DNA of 64,000 nucleotides from Plenodomus lindquistii (taxonomy: Eukaryota > Ascomycota > Dothideomycetes > Pleosporales > Leptosphaeriaceae). The notes below the pieces were generated by a model. It was given only the letters and a program-made list of their open reading frames with translations, made no database searches and had not been told where the DNA came from. A program made the position numbers and the translations under genes. The stretch spans positions 372,001 to 436,000 of the forward strand of contig JANUWI010000018.1 in the NCBI GenBank assembly GCA_025504975.1, read 5' to 3'. Below are positions 54,499 to 64,000 of the stretch, piece after piece; position 1 is the first letter of the stretch, and every line of letters starts with the position of its first letter.

Positions 54499-55570
54499 CT
54501 AGCCAAACGATCCAAAGACAACTGCCTGGCCAGAAGCATTGTCTTCTTGGACCATAGATTCCTCAAGTGTGAACAAAATATGGGACGTACGGATTACAAG
54601 CTCTATGTCTAGAATCAGTTCAGAATCAGATAATCACAAGTGCGCCTTGCACTCACCAACAAACTCGATCTCGTAGCTCACAGGCATGTCCTCGTCGTTC
54701 CTGATAAGAATCGGGGCATCTCTTCGCAGTTTCCTCTCCCTTGTAATAATACGTAGGCCAGTATTTTTCGCCGGACTGACCCATAAGATCCGTGGATCTT
54801 GCATATCTGCTCTATCCTTTGCTGCCTCTTCTGCAATTGCCTTACCTTTGCCCTTCACGTCACTCGATTGGTCCGCGACATTTGTGAGGACTTGACCGCT
54901 CGCCGCAATGTCTCTAAGCCACTCTCTCCAGACCCGTAGAACACCCTCCTCAACGCCCACAAAGGCAGTGAAGAGACCAGTACGTGAACCAATCTTGACA
55001 AGGTTTGTCTGGGCCACTAGCTGAGTGAATAGCTCATGGGCCTCCAGGTTAAGAGTCTGCTTGACACTATCGCCATTGCCTTTATCCTGAACTGTCCCAG
55101 GAAAGGTGCGGCTCCCTGGTATGTCACCTGGGCGTGGTAGAACCCGTCTCCCGCCAGCTTCGAGATCGCGTCGGTGTGGGCGGAAGCGCGAGTACATGTT
55201 GTACATTTGCCCCAATCGACCAGCATCACATTGCGACGATCCAGCCTCATCATATTGTATCAAATCATCAGTGCCACGGTATGCGCAAAAGTATGGGGGC
55301 TCGGTAAGCTTCGCAGAGGGGTGGTAACACTCGAGAAGCAGGGTATGATCATGTAGCTCGGAAGCAGCGACTAGTCGATTGTGAAGGATACGTATGATGA
55401 GGCTGTATATACGCCGCGATATCGAGGTATATGACAGAAGCTCAGGAGTTGGGCAGGTGGCCAAGACGTGCAAGAGCAGCTACAATAGTTAGCCATGACA
55501 GGCCGAAATGGTCACCCCAGCGTAGAGTACATACCTCGTTTGGAAGCCGGTAGAGATAGCATTCACTCAT
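54499..55570 (-). CDS. F-box protein
   Basis: Predicted SCF ubiquitin-ligase substrate adaptor; the target is unknown. Preferred model: complement(join(54499..54608, 54657..55479, 55535..55570)), 322 aa. The 36-nt first exon MSECYLYRLPNE joins across a 55-nt intron (GTATGT, GCTAAC, GTAG) to LLLHVLATCPTPELLSYTSI, making an uninterrupted N-terminal F-box. The middle (LILECY-like, CAYRGTDDLIQYDE) resembles other fungal F-box proteins. For the 3' end, a 48-nt intron (GTGAGT, CTGAT, CTAG) adds 36 more residues with ordinary composition (DIELVIRTSHILFTLEESMV). Without it, translation stops at 54634 (293 aa). The extended end overlaps no other feature; tRNA-Trp lies 212 bases beyond. Confidence 0.75.
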
Positions 55571-55852
55571 CCTGGGGGCATGAGCTATCTAAAGAGCTCT
55601 CGGGATTTGGTCTTTATGACTCAAGAGTGAGTGCTGCTGTTTCCGAGTGAACAAGAGCCACCATCAATGGAGATAAGATATCGTCATCGCGGCGCTAAGC
55701 CGAGGTCGCGTCCCAAAAGCGTTAGTGTTAAACAAGGGCGCGCTTTCCCATTCGCGACAACAATTTCACCTTCACCTCTCACCTCACTACCGTCGGTCGT
55801 TCCGCGTGCGCTGAATGCAAGGATCTGCACGCGTACTCGCGGGTATAGTACG
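55571..55852. promoter_or_regulatory. Divergent promoter F-box / ECM11 gene
   Basis: 282 bases between two divergent starts. The plus-strand frame is open through much of it, so the ECM11 gene may start earlier, at ATG 55667. No specific sites recognised. Confidence 0.4.
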
Positions 55853-57439
55853 ATGTCTAACCTCAATGGTTTTGTCAACCGTCATCGGGACAATAGTCCA
55901 GCACAGACTAACCACAACTTTACACGACGAGCTATAGGTGCGAACGCCAAGGTGAGTGTCAAGGACAGCAGTGCTGCTCAGAAACACCAACCTCAACCTC
56001 AGCCTCAGCCGCAGGCTGGCCTTCCTTCGCGCGGATTCGGCAATGTTCAGAATAGTTCGGCGACTATGCAGCAACGACAACAAGGACACAAGCGTGACCT
56101 CCAGGGCGATGTCTACGACACCGATGCAGAAAGTCTGGATACCACAGTAAATCCGTCCATTGTCAAAGATGACACCAATCGAGCAGAACGTCTCCCACAC
56201 GAGCCACAGGAACAGACAGCTGATCACTTTCAGAGCTCCGACAGCGACGGAGTCGAATCCGAGGATCCCGCTGCATATGAGGACAGGCCTTTCAATGAAG
56301 GAGAACTCGATATTTTACGAGGCCACGACATGTTGAACGTGTCGTATGAACGCCAGGTGCAGTTTTTGCAGTCGGTCGACCCCCGACAGGGGTTCCGAAC
56401 AGTGGATGGTGACTCCTACCCGTCTACTACCGATGGCCAGCCTACCCAATGGGAAGAGCAACCTCCTCCATCTGAGGACTATGCCCCAGATGAAGCAGTG
56501 GCACCTGCCCGGCTAGCAGTGAAGGTTCCAGTCTCTCGCCCCGTTTCTCAACAAGCTCAGCAGTACGGACAGCTTTCAACTACAGTCGGACATGGACAAA
56601 AGCCGTCAGACCTCTTTCACCAGGGACAACGCATTCGTGCCCATCAACGCACTGTCCCACAGGTCAGCCAACGTATCACGTCACACGCCCAACCCAATGC
56701 CGCCCCATTACCCTCTAGCCAAGCGCCAACTTACAGTCAAGCGAATGTTCAAACGGCTTCTGCCATTCCCATTCAGCTTAATGGCAGACTGGCTGCATAC
56801 GGTCAGAACGGTCAAGCTTCTCAGCCAGTGAAGCGGACGCTCTCTAACCCTCACCGTATGCAACTCCCGAGGGTGCAGCCAATGGCGCCGCCTGTACCTG
56901 CTAATGGTAGAGCAGTGTCTGGGACTCTGCGCCGGCCTATTGAGGACGAAATAGCGTCCGAGGCTTCTGACAGGCCCAATGAAGATTACAATCACGAAAA
57001 ACTCTTCGCCATGAGCTATGACGACTTGAAGTCGGAAATTTTCGACTTGGATCCACGATCTAAGCCCCCATTGCTTGGCGAAGATATTCTTCAGAAGTCA
57101 TTGGTCGAGCGCCTGGAGTACGTGCAGAAGAACTTGGATGGAGGAAGACAATCAGAGTTCTTCTCGTCGTTGCCAACAACGGAATGGGAAGATGCAGGTG
57201 ACTGGTTCCTGGAGAAGTTTCAGAGCATCATCCAACGAACAAGGGAAGCGAGGCAGACCAAGCGAAAGCTGGCTCAAGGGTTCGAGGACGAAGTCGAAAA
57301 GCGTTACAAGCATGTTTCGAAGAAGCAGCACCAGGTGGAAGGCGCAATGGACAAGATGAAGCAGCAAGGTGAAGGCCTAGTGCCGAAGAGCCCCAAACCT
57401 TCCAAGAGCCCGCGGCCAAGGAAGCATGGGCATGCGTAG
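55853..57439 (+). CDS. ECM11-domain protein
   Basis: Protein with a C-terminal ECM11-type domain; in yeast Ecm11 works in meiotic synaptonemal complex assembly, while its role in moulds is unclear. Single exon, 528 aa from MSNLNGFVNRHRDNS. The long disordered Gln/Pro/Ser-rich part contains a QPQPQPQPQ tract near 55992. The C-terminal domain (about 375-510) is charged and helical: NHEKLFAMSYDDLKSEIFDL, then TTEWEDAGDWFLEKFQSIIQ, REARQTKRKLAQGFEDEVEK. The tail is KSPKPSKSPRPRK. An alternative in-frame ATG at 55667 adds 62 basic residues (MEIRYRHRGAKPRSRPKSV) resembling a mitochondrial presequence. I consider that less likely. Confidence 0.72.
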   Translation: MSNLNGFVNRHRDNSPAQTNHNFTRRAIGANAKVSVKDSSAAQKHQPQPQPQPQAGLPSRGFGNVQNSSATMQQRQQGHKRDLQGDVYDTDAESLDTTVNPSIVKDDTNRAERLPHEPQEQTADHFQSSDSDGVESEDPAAYEDRPFNEGELDILRGHDMLNVSYERQVQFLQSVDPRQGFRTVDGDSYPSTTDGQPTQWEEQPPPSEDYAPDEAVAPARLAVKVPVSRPVSQQAQQYGQLSTTVGHGQKPSDLFHQGQRIRAHQRTVPQVSQRITSHAQPNAAPLPSSQAPTYSQANVQTASAIPIQLNGRLAAYGQNGQASQPVKRTLSNPHRMQLPRVQPMAPPVPANGRAVSGTLRRPIEDEIASEASDRPNEDYNHEKLFAMSYDDLKSEIFDLDPRSKPPLLGEDILQKSLVERLEYVQKNLDGGRQSEFFSSLPTTEWEDAGDWFLEKFQSIIQRTREARQTKRKLAQGFEDEVEKRYKHVSKKQHQVEGAMDKMKQQGEGLVPKSPKPSKSPRPRKHGHA

Positions 57440-57748
57440 TATTCAGGATGATGTATGCGCATCTACGCAAGCGTGCAAAACAATGCACACCAGGAAAACT
57501 TCAAAGACACGGCAAGGAGGAGGCTAAGGAGCTTGCATGAGCGACGCTGATTTGCTTTATTGCGTACAAGATACCCCATACTGCGAGCATATGTACTACT
57601 TGCGTGCAAAGATCACTCTGTGCTAGTACTTACCTCATATATAGATAATCTACGATGCATTAACGATGCACCAAACAAGTGCAAAGAATCGTTCACGTCC
57701 ATCAGTCATGGTCAATGAATAGCTGTTCTTCTTGAACTCCGCCATTGC
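57440..57748. other. Convergent spacer ECM11 / cysteine-rich protein
   Basis: 3' flanks of two convergent genes; nothing else seen. Confidence 0.4.
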
Positions 57749-58676
57749 TCAATGCACCAGGTGCCACAACGCTGCGCTTGTAACCACCATCATCGACATA
57801 TAACCTCTCTCGCTCTTCGAGGTCTTTGCCCCAGAGACTACCGTCTGCTGGGTTGGCCTATTCGTTGACTGACAATAACCCTCCGTTGTTTTCGCCAACA
57901 CCTGCCGTACTCCTGTTCCCGTTCCTCTTGCCTCCGCACTGCTCGCCAACGCACACAATCCACGTCCAGGCAATGTTGCAACGTTATCCATGGCGTCCCT
58001 TATAAGTGTATAATTGAACTCCTGGAACATCTGGTAACAACCCTGCTCGTAGCTATCGTAAAGGGCGTTCCATGTCTGCGCTGCAATTGTGCATGATGGC
58101 CGTTCTGTGCTGGAGGGCGCGTAGCATGCGCATAATGCTTGTTGGGACTTGAACAAGTTGAAGAATTGCGATGTCGCTGCGGAACAGGAGGAGAGAGTGG
58201 CGGCGTAAGAAGAACACGAAGCGAGAGAGGTGTGGGGAAGTGTTGATGTGGGTATTGGTGGTGGCGTTACTGGTGGTTATTGATCAGCCACAAGATCCTT
58301 GAGACGACCAAATATAGATTAGACAAAAGATCAGAACAATATGTGTACCTTGTGCAGCACCATCCGTTATTGTTTGTGCATTTGGCAAAAGTGCATCCAC
58401 CATTGCACCAGCAAAGTCCACGCCATCGTCTATTTTCAATCGATCTTCTAGTCTCTGGACATTTGCTTGCACCAGAACTTCTTGCTGTTGTTGAGCAGGA
58501 GTTCCAACATATGGAGCATTGGGTCGCAGTGCTGGTATTATGGGAGCCGGAACGATCAAGGGTTTGGGTATAGACGGCGGTTCAGGAACATTTGGTCGTG
58601 GTGGCCTGATAATGATTGCGTTGCTTTGTGTGAGCAAGACCGCAAGGGGCAGAAACGAGGGTATTGAGATGAGCAT
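57749..58676 (-). CDS. Secreted cysteine-rich protein
   Basis: No named family recognised. 282 aa. Model: complement(join(57749..58269, 58349..58676)), with a 79-nt intron (GTACAC donor, CCAG acceptor). Signal peptide MLISIPSFLPLAVLLTQSNA (about 1-20), then a Pro-rich stretch (PPRPNVPEPPSIPKPLIVP). Exon 2 carries a compact cysteine module: CSSYAATLSSC, ALCACYAPSSTERPSC, YEQGCYQMFQEF, LPGRGLCALAS and a later YCQ. The C-terminus MSMMVVTSAALWHLVH is hydrophobic, so a GPI anchor is possible. The spacing recalls small Cys-rich surface or effector-like proteins, but no function is assigned. An upstream in-frame ATG (58718) would put MIWMYRRRRNIHVD in front of the signal peptide and is less likely. 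Confidence 0.68.
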
Positions 58677-60124
58677 ATCCACATGTATATTTCGTCTCCT
58701 TCTGTACATCCAGATCAAGACGGTTCATAGGTACCAGGTACCAGAATCCTACAGCCCAGCGCCTACTCACAGCTCTTGTATGGAATAGGCATCCTCCAAC
58801 GCATTAACACCTGCACCGCGCCGCACTGTGCCTCCCACAGATCTTCTCTAGCGCATGAGATAATCCTCAGATACGATCATGCGACTTGCTTTGCATAGCT
58901 CAGGCGTACCGTCGTACAGCCCCCAGGTATTTCGTGTCTTGTGTGTGAGACCAGGATATGAGGGAGCCGGCGCTTAATGAGACGTCAACAACATCGACGA
59001 GCCACGACGCTAAGCCCGGAAGCAGATGTGAAGTAATAGGCTCCAAGAAGGAAAGAACAGGCGAAGCGAGGCCGGGCGGCACACCTGCCCTCCCGAACCT
59101 GTGCCATCGACGGGCCGTTTTGCCAATTGCCAAGGACCGTCTTCTACACCACATCATAAAACTTCCCAGAAACAGTAACTCCCCAAGCGGACGCAAGCTA
59201 GCCGTTTGCAATTGCGTTCGCAGTATACTGCTATCAACCCTTATGCACAAGACTTTCCCGACGCGGCGAACAAGTACGGTGACGTAGAGAGTGCGGAAAT
59301 GCGACCTAGCTATGCAAACTGCCTCCCTTTTGCATCTCTCTGTCATTGACACCTAATTCCAATCTTTCCTAAACCAGCAATTACTCGGTTCCATCGCGGG
59401 ATCTAGCATGCGAACTGGCATGCCTGTTTTCCATGCCTCTCTGCAAGTTTCCCGAAACGGAAGATCTGGATTGCCTACCTGTCTACTGTGTAACGCATGC
59501 GCCTCTCGGCAGGGAACCTGGAGACGGAAGCGGCTTCCCCATGCGGTGCAATCTGCTGTCATCATTAGCTTTTGTGGGACTTCCTTTCTGGGAAAGTTTT
59601 GGGGGAACAGCGTCTATGCTGGTTGTGATTGTTGGTGGGTGCGGACACGGAGGTACATGTGTAACCTTTGGGCAATTCACCCAACGAGGTTTACTAGGCT
59701 ACTGGGGTGCGATGTATCAACTTTGGAAGATTACGGCCCTATGCTTGAAGGCGACGACAACGAAGAGTTGAGTGGTGTGATAGTTATGCGGTAAGTCTTC
59801 GCAATGCATGGGCTGTCAGGTAAAAATGTTCATTGCAACGCGTGATCCATTGATACAGCATAACGCTGAGGTCAACACTAATGCCTAAACCAATACACCA
59901 CAGAGGTATGCTCAGGCAGTCTAATCTGAAACTATTAAAGATGAATATACCATATTACATTACAATATCTAGTACCTATGCCCAATCTTGATGCCTGTAG
60001 CTATGTTGCGACGCCCTGATTTTTTATACCCCACTATACTGCATAACTGCCGAATCACGACGCTAAAATCAAAACAAGGCTGACAACTTGAAGAAGTGAA
60101 AACAGAATTGAAAGAGTAATCTAA
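58677..60124. other. 1.45-kb spacer, no supportable gene
   Basis: Frames at 58900-59352 (minus, 150 codons) and 59408-59794 (plus, 128 codons) overlap opposing frames and show no domain, signal peptide or good introns. Nothing else seen. Confidence 0.4.
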
Positions 60125-63100
60125 TTATGCGGGACCGTCCTTCTCGCCGTTCCTGCCACCAGGGTGCGCGCCCTGCTGTGCTGCGTCGGCAACACCCTCT
60201 TTAGCCTTCTCCGCAGTACCCTTGGCCTTTGCGCCCTTCTTGGTCTTGTGGAACTTGGCGGTGAAGTTGCTGACATTGGCAACGCGGAAGAGGTAGTATG
60301 AAAGGAGAGCGAGGAACACGTTGAAACTGATGAAGGCGAAAAGGATGCCAAAGTTTCTATTGCGATGTTAGCATATGTTGCACTGAGGCTTTAGCGGAGG
60401 GCAAGGGACCGAACATACCTCCAACGCTCTCCGTAATAGACATTGGACCCAGCCAAAAACTGGTCAGCGTTGCTGAATGCGCAGTACCGACAAGCTACGC
60501 TGTCACCTGGATTCTGGATTACACCACCACTCGCGTTTGCAAAGTCGGCGAGGTAAGCACCACATGTTTGACCACTTGGTGCGTCAAAGACTGACACCTC
60601 GCTAGCGGAGCAGGTGACTTGTCGACCTGCCAGCATGGTGGAGACCAGACCGCCAATCCAGTACGTGAATGGCGATACCCGATACATGAAAATCCAGAAT
60701 CCAGGAAGCTGGCTGGGAGGCTGCAGAACACCGTTGAAGAGAATGCTCATCAAAGTAAGGAGAGAGACAAGACCTGAAGCTGTCATAGCATCAGGAAGTG
60801 CGGCAATCGTCATGGCAGCAAAAGTCGAGGTGTAGATGAGCAGTTGGATCATGTACATGAGCACCAAACCTTGACGTTCGGATGACTGGCCCGCTCCAAC
60901 GACTGGATAGTAGAAGCAGGCAAAAGCCAAAACACCAGCTACAATGCCATATGGGATTTCGACGACGATGTTGGCAATCATGAATGCAATCCAGGAGTAT
61001 GCCTTGCTTGGGCGTTCTCGGCTCTCATACAAAGAACGCTGCGTGACGAAGAGAGGTTGAATCTGTTGTACAAGCGAGGAGAAGATGGTCGTCATCATGA
61101 AGGCAGAGAAGATGATGGTCTGCATACCAGCCTGTGATGCGTTGGCCTGGAAGAAGGAGAATCCGATGAACAAGCCAGCGACCGCACAAAGGCCCAGTTT
61201 CGCCATGACGTATGAAGGCATACGCCAGTACTGTTGGAAGGCGCGATAAGTGCACTCCCAGATCTGCGTAGTAAGGGGCATGGCAAACTCTCCGCCGCCA
61301 GTTTCTTTAGAGACGTTGAGATCTTCGTGCTTCTTCTCTTCGTGCAACTGATCAATGTCGCGTTGGATGCCCGTACATTCTTCGCTAGCTTTCCACACAT
61401 CGTGCCAGTCTTCCCCATTGTCGTTCTTGCCCTTGTTTACGATTTCCAGCATGTACTCGGCGGGATTCTCATCTTCTCCACACTTGCGGGCACCGTTGGT
61501 TTGGAAATAATGTAGCAGAGTCTGCGAGTTGTGTCCGAGCTCGCCGAAATAAACTGTTCTTCCACCACGGGCTAGAAACAGTAGTCGATCAAATTCCTGG
61601 AACAAAATGGCTGACGGCTGATGAATGGTGCAGAGAATAGCTTGACCGGCATTGCTGAGCTTGCGGAGAAAGGCAATGATGGACCAGGAACTCTGTTACA
61701 GCGTTAGCAATGATGACGTGGCAAAAGAGGCGCGTGACCGACCTGACTATCAAGACCGGAAGTAGGCTCATCCAGGAAGAGCAGAAGCTTTGGCTTAGCG
61801 GCCAATTCGACACCAATTGTGAGCAATTTTCGCTTCGATAGTTAGCATGCGAAAAGATGAAATAAGGCAGCTGTACGAACCTGCTCAACATTCAGACCCT
61901 CACCAGGAACACCAACAACCGCGTTAGAGAAATCGCCCATGTTCAACATCTTGATGACTTCCTCAACGTAGTCGTATTTCTCTTGTTTGCTGACATGTTT
62001 CGGCTGCCTCAGGACAGCGGAGAAACGAAGAGCCTCACGAACGGTAGAGGTTTCGAGATGAAGGTCCTGTTGTTGTACATAGCCAGTCGAGCGCTGGAAG
62101 GCAGGATCGAGTGGAGCACCGTTGACAAACATGTCGCCAGTAATGACACCCATGGTAGTACGCTGAGCGAGGGCATCAAGTAGGGTAGTTTTACCCGCAC
62201 CAGAAACACCCATTAGAGCAGTCATAGTGCCTGGTTTCACGTATCCAGACACATGATCCAACAGTCGTCTAGGCTCACCCTTGATCTCGATGTCATAGAC
62301 GACATTTCTCCACGTGAAGATACCCTTTTGCTCCTCGATAGCACTGACATCACCAGCGCCTTCTTGCTCACCAGCCGTCTCTGCAGCTTGGCCTTCTTCG
62401 TCTTTGCCGTCATTAAGAAGGTATGCAGGGACATGACCACGCTGGAAGACCAATCGTTCAGCGGTAGAGGAAGTGGAGGAGTTTACTTCAACAGCGATGA
62501 AGTAGGTGACCATGAAGAAGATCAGGAAGCCGCAAAGGATGCCTAGCAATGATTGTTAGAAATTTGGATTGTCGAGGGGAATGAACAACATACCAAAATT
62601 GCGCCATACATGGGACCAGCGGTACTCATATGCAACCTCGAGGTAGGTATCACCATCGACAAATGTTTGACCAGCGACCGCACCCACAGTGTTACAAATG
62701 AATGAGTTGCCCGTCTGTGTGTAACCTGGACCCGAAGGAACGTACGAATCGCAAGCCCAGGTAACGCCATGGAACTCGTTCGCAAGTAGGATCTCGAAAG
62801 CATAGAAGATGGGATTGATCCAGCGAATCCAGCTGAACCATACCTTCATCTCGGGAATTCGAATAACGAAGCCAGTGTAGATAACCAGAGCAAGTACCAA
62901 AACACCTGCTCCCGTCATAGCTTGAGAGGCTGTCTGGGTGACTGCAGCGGTTGTGCGGAAAATAGCTGCCATGACGAAGGTCGAAATGTACGTCACTAAG
63001 AAGAACAGGAAGAATTGGCCAGGTTCGTATCGAAGCTGCGCAAGGAAATATAACACGATGTTAAAGACTGTAGCCTGAATGAACTTGACAGGTAGGTCTG

Positions 63101-64000
63101 CGACAATACCGGCTATAGCTTCGCAGGCAGGATGATAGAAAGCATACGAGTTGTGCTTTTCCACAATGGGACGCTGAGCGTAGAGACCACTGATTTCGCC
63201 AATAGAGGTGAGTGCGTTGAAGAGAATGGCCAAGAAAAGAATAGAACCGCGGCCCGAGAAGGAAGACGTGCCATCCGAGTGTCCAAAGTAGATTGAACCA
63301 ACGATGAGGGCGACGATGAGGTTGAGACCTGCTTGAGTAGCCGTAGATGCAATGTCGCCGAGGATTCGTTGATAGGCACGTTTAGTACAAAGCTTGACCT
63401 GCATGGGTACGCTGACAAGGTACGGCGACTTTGGGCGTGCGTGTTTGGCCTGCATGAACTGCTTCTGCTCGCGTAGCTGCCGAAGAGTGGAGTGTTCGTT
63501 GACAGGATTCTCTTGTTCGAACTCCTCAATCTCCTCAAGCACTAGCTTGTACTCGGGTGATTCGCGCCAGTACTTCTCAAAGTCCTGGGGAGTACGAGGT
63601 ACTTTATTCTCCATACCCTTCCTCGGCTTTCGTTCGGTCGGGTTCGTGACTGCAGTGAGGAAGTCACCAGCAGTTTGTCGAGGCGGGCAATACCAGCCCT
63701 GTCGTTCGAAATATGCCTTGGCGTCGCCAGCAGGTCCGAAGTAAATCTGTCGTCCTTCATAAAGGACTGCAGCCTTGTCGAAGCAGTCATAGACGCTCTG
63801 GCTGGCTTGGTAGATGGCAACAGCTGCAGCACCACCAGTCAAGTCAGAACCAACTCGCAAAGCTCTGACAAATTTCAGGGCAGTAGCCGAGTCGAGGCCG
63901 CGGGTAGAATTATCCCATGCAGCAAGTGGTGAACCAGCCAACAACATCTCCGCGACGGAAACCCGTTTTCGTTCACCGCCAGACACACCGCGAACGAAAT
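60125..64000 (-). CDS. PDR-type ABC transporter, 3' part (runs off window)
   Basis: Full-size ABCG/PDR efflux pump (plasma membrane; drugs, azoles, plant or fungal metabolites; substrate unknown). The visible exons are complement(join(60125..60356, 60419..61692, 61743..61832, 61881..62542, 62594..>64000)), 1220 residues plus stop. The N-terminus and first Walker A lie beyond 64000. Order seen: NBD1 signature VSGGERKRVSVAEM and Walker B AAWDNSTRGLDSA; first membrane domain; NBD2 Walker A GVSGAGKTTLLDAL, degenerate signature LNVEQRKLLTIGVELAAKP, Walker B LLLFLDEPTSGLDSQ, H-loop CTIHQPS; second membrane domain; Lys/Gly-rich tail. The asymmetric signatures are normal for fungal PDR pumps. Introns are 51, 48, 50 and 62 nt; the second has a GTTCGT donor, unusual here, but its join is confirmed by the NBD2 signature. 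Confidence 0.93.

Noticed and set aside
58900..59352. 150-codon minus-strand frame
   Set aside because: No family signal, competing plus-strand frames, no promoter or splice support.
1..64000. CRISPR arrays, insertion sequences, bacterial operons
   Set aside because: No direct-repeat/spacer pattern or bacterial gene layout; all good genes are eukaryotic with spliceosomal introns.

Overview
The window is nuclear DNA from a filamentous ascomycete (Pezizomycotina; Dothideomycetes is my inference from protein resemblance, not tested). The signs are short spliceosomal introns, mostly 47-90 nt, with GTATGT/GTAAGT-type donors, CTAAC/CTGAC branch sites and AG acceptors; N-terminal mitochondrial and secretory signals; and a gene set (Mdj1, Bro1, Alg7, fused LeuCD, Cdc73, Seh1, mannitol-1-phosphate dehydrogenase, PDR transporter) typical of moulds. 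Exon coordinates below were worked out by hand from splice signals and reading phase. Every multi-exon model closes in frame.

Layout. 0.7-10 kb: mitochondrial DnaJ (MDJ1), the ESCRT-associated BRO1 scaffold and a Nudix hydrolase, separated by long low-complexity spacers. 10-17 kb, all on the minus strand: a secreted CBM35-GH26 mannanase, a four-exon prolidase-type aminopeptidase (pepP), a KRE9/KNH-like cell-wall glucan protein and a Pho80-type cyclin. 17-20 kb is gene-poor. 20-23 kb: a BTB/POZ protein and a PAP2/IPC-synthase-like membrane protein. 23.2-28.8 kb has no gene I can support and carries a recurrent TTTCGA motif. 28.8-38.1 kb, minus strand: mannitol-1-phosphate 5-dehydrogenase, the PNS1 choline-transporter-like protein, a doubtful low-complexity gene, a PaxB/Pyr4-like membrane protein and the nucleoporin SEH1 with a long N-terminal extension. 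38.5-43.3 kb, plus strand: ALG7 (divergent from SEH1) and the complete isopropylmalate isomerase LEU1. 43.6-52.5 kb: CDC73 (minus), a GH131-type secreted enzyme, an atypical kinase and an unknown membrane protein (all plus).

52.9-54.3 kb holds the most unusual locus. A tRNA-Tyr(GUA) gene has an intact cloverleaf and the expected anticodon-loop intron. It is additionally split in the D-loop by a 53-nt segment with a GTATGT donor, CTAAC branch site and TCAG acceptor, i.e. a spliceosomal-type intron inside a tRNA gene. An AT-rich, gene-free kilobase separates it from an intron-containing tRNA-Trp(CCA). 54.5-64 kb: an F-box protein divergent from an ECM11-domain protein, a small cysteine-rich secreted protein, and the C-terminal 1220 residues of a PDR-type ABC transporter that runs off the right edge.

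The genes are mostly unrelated housekeeping functions with scattered secreted enzymes (GH26, GH131, KRE9-like). I see no biosynthetic cluster, CRISPR array or intact transposon.
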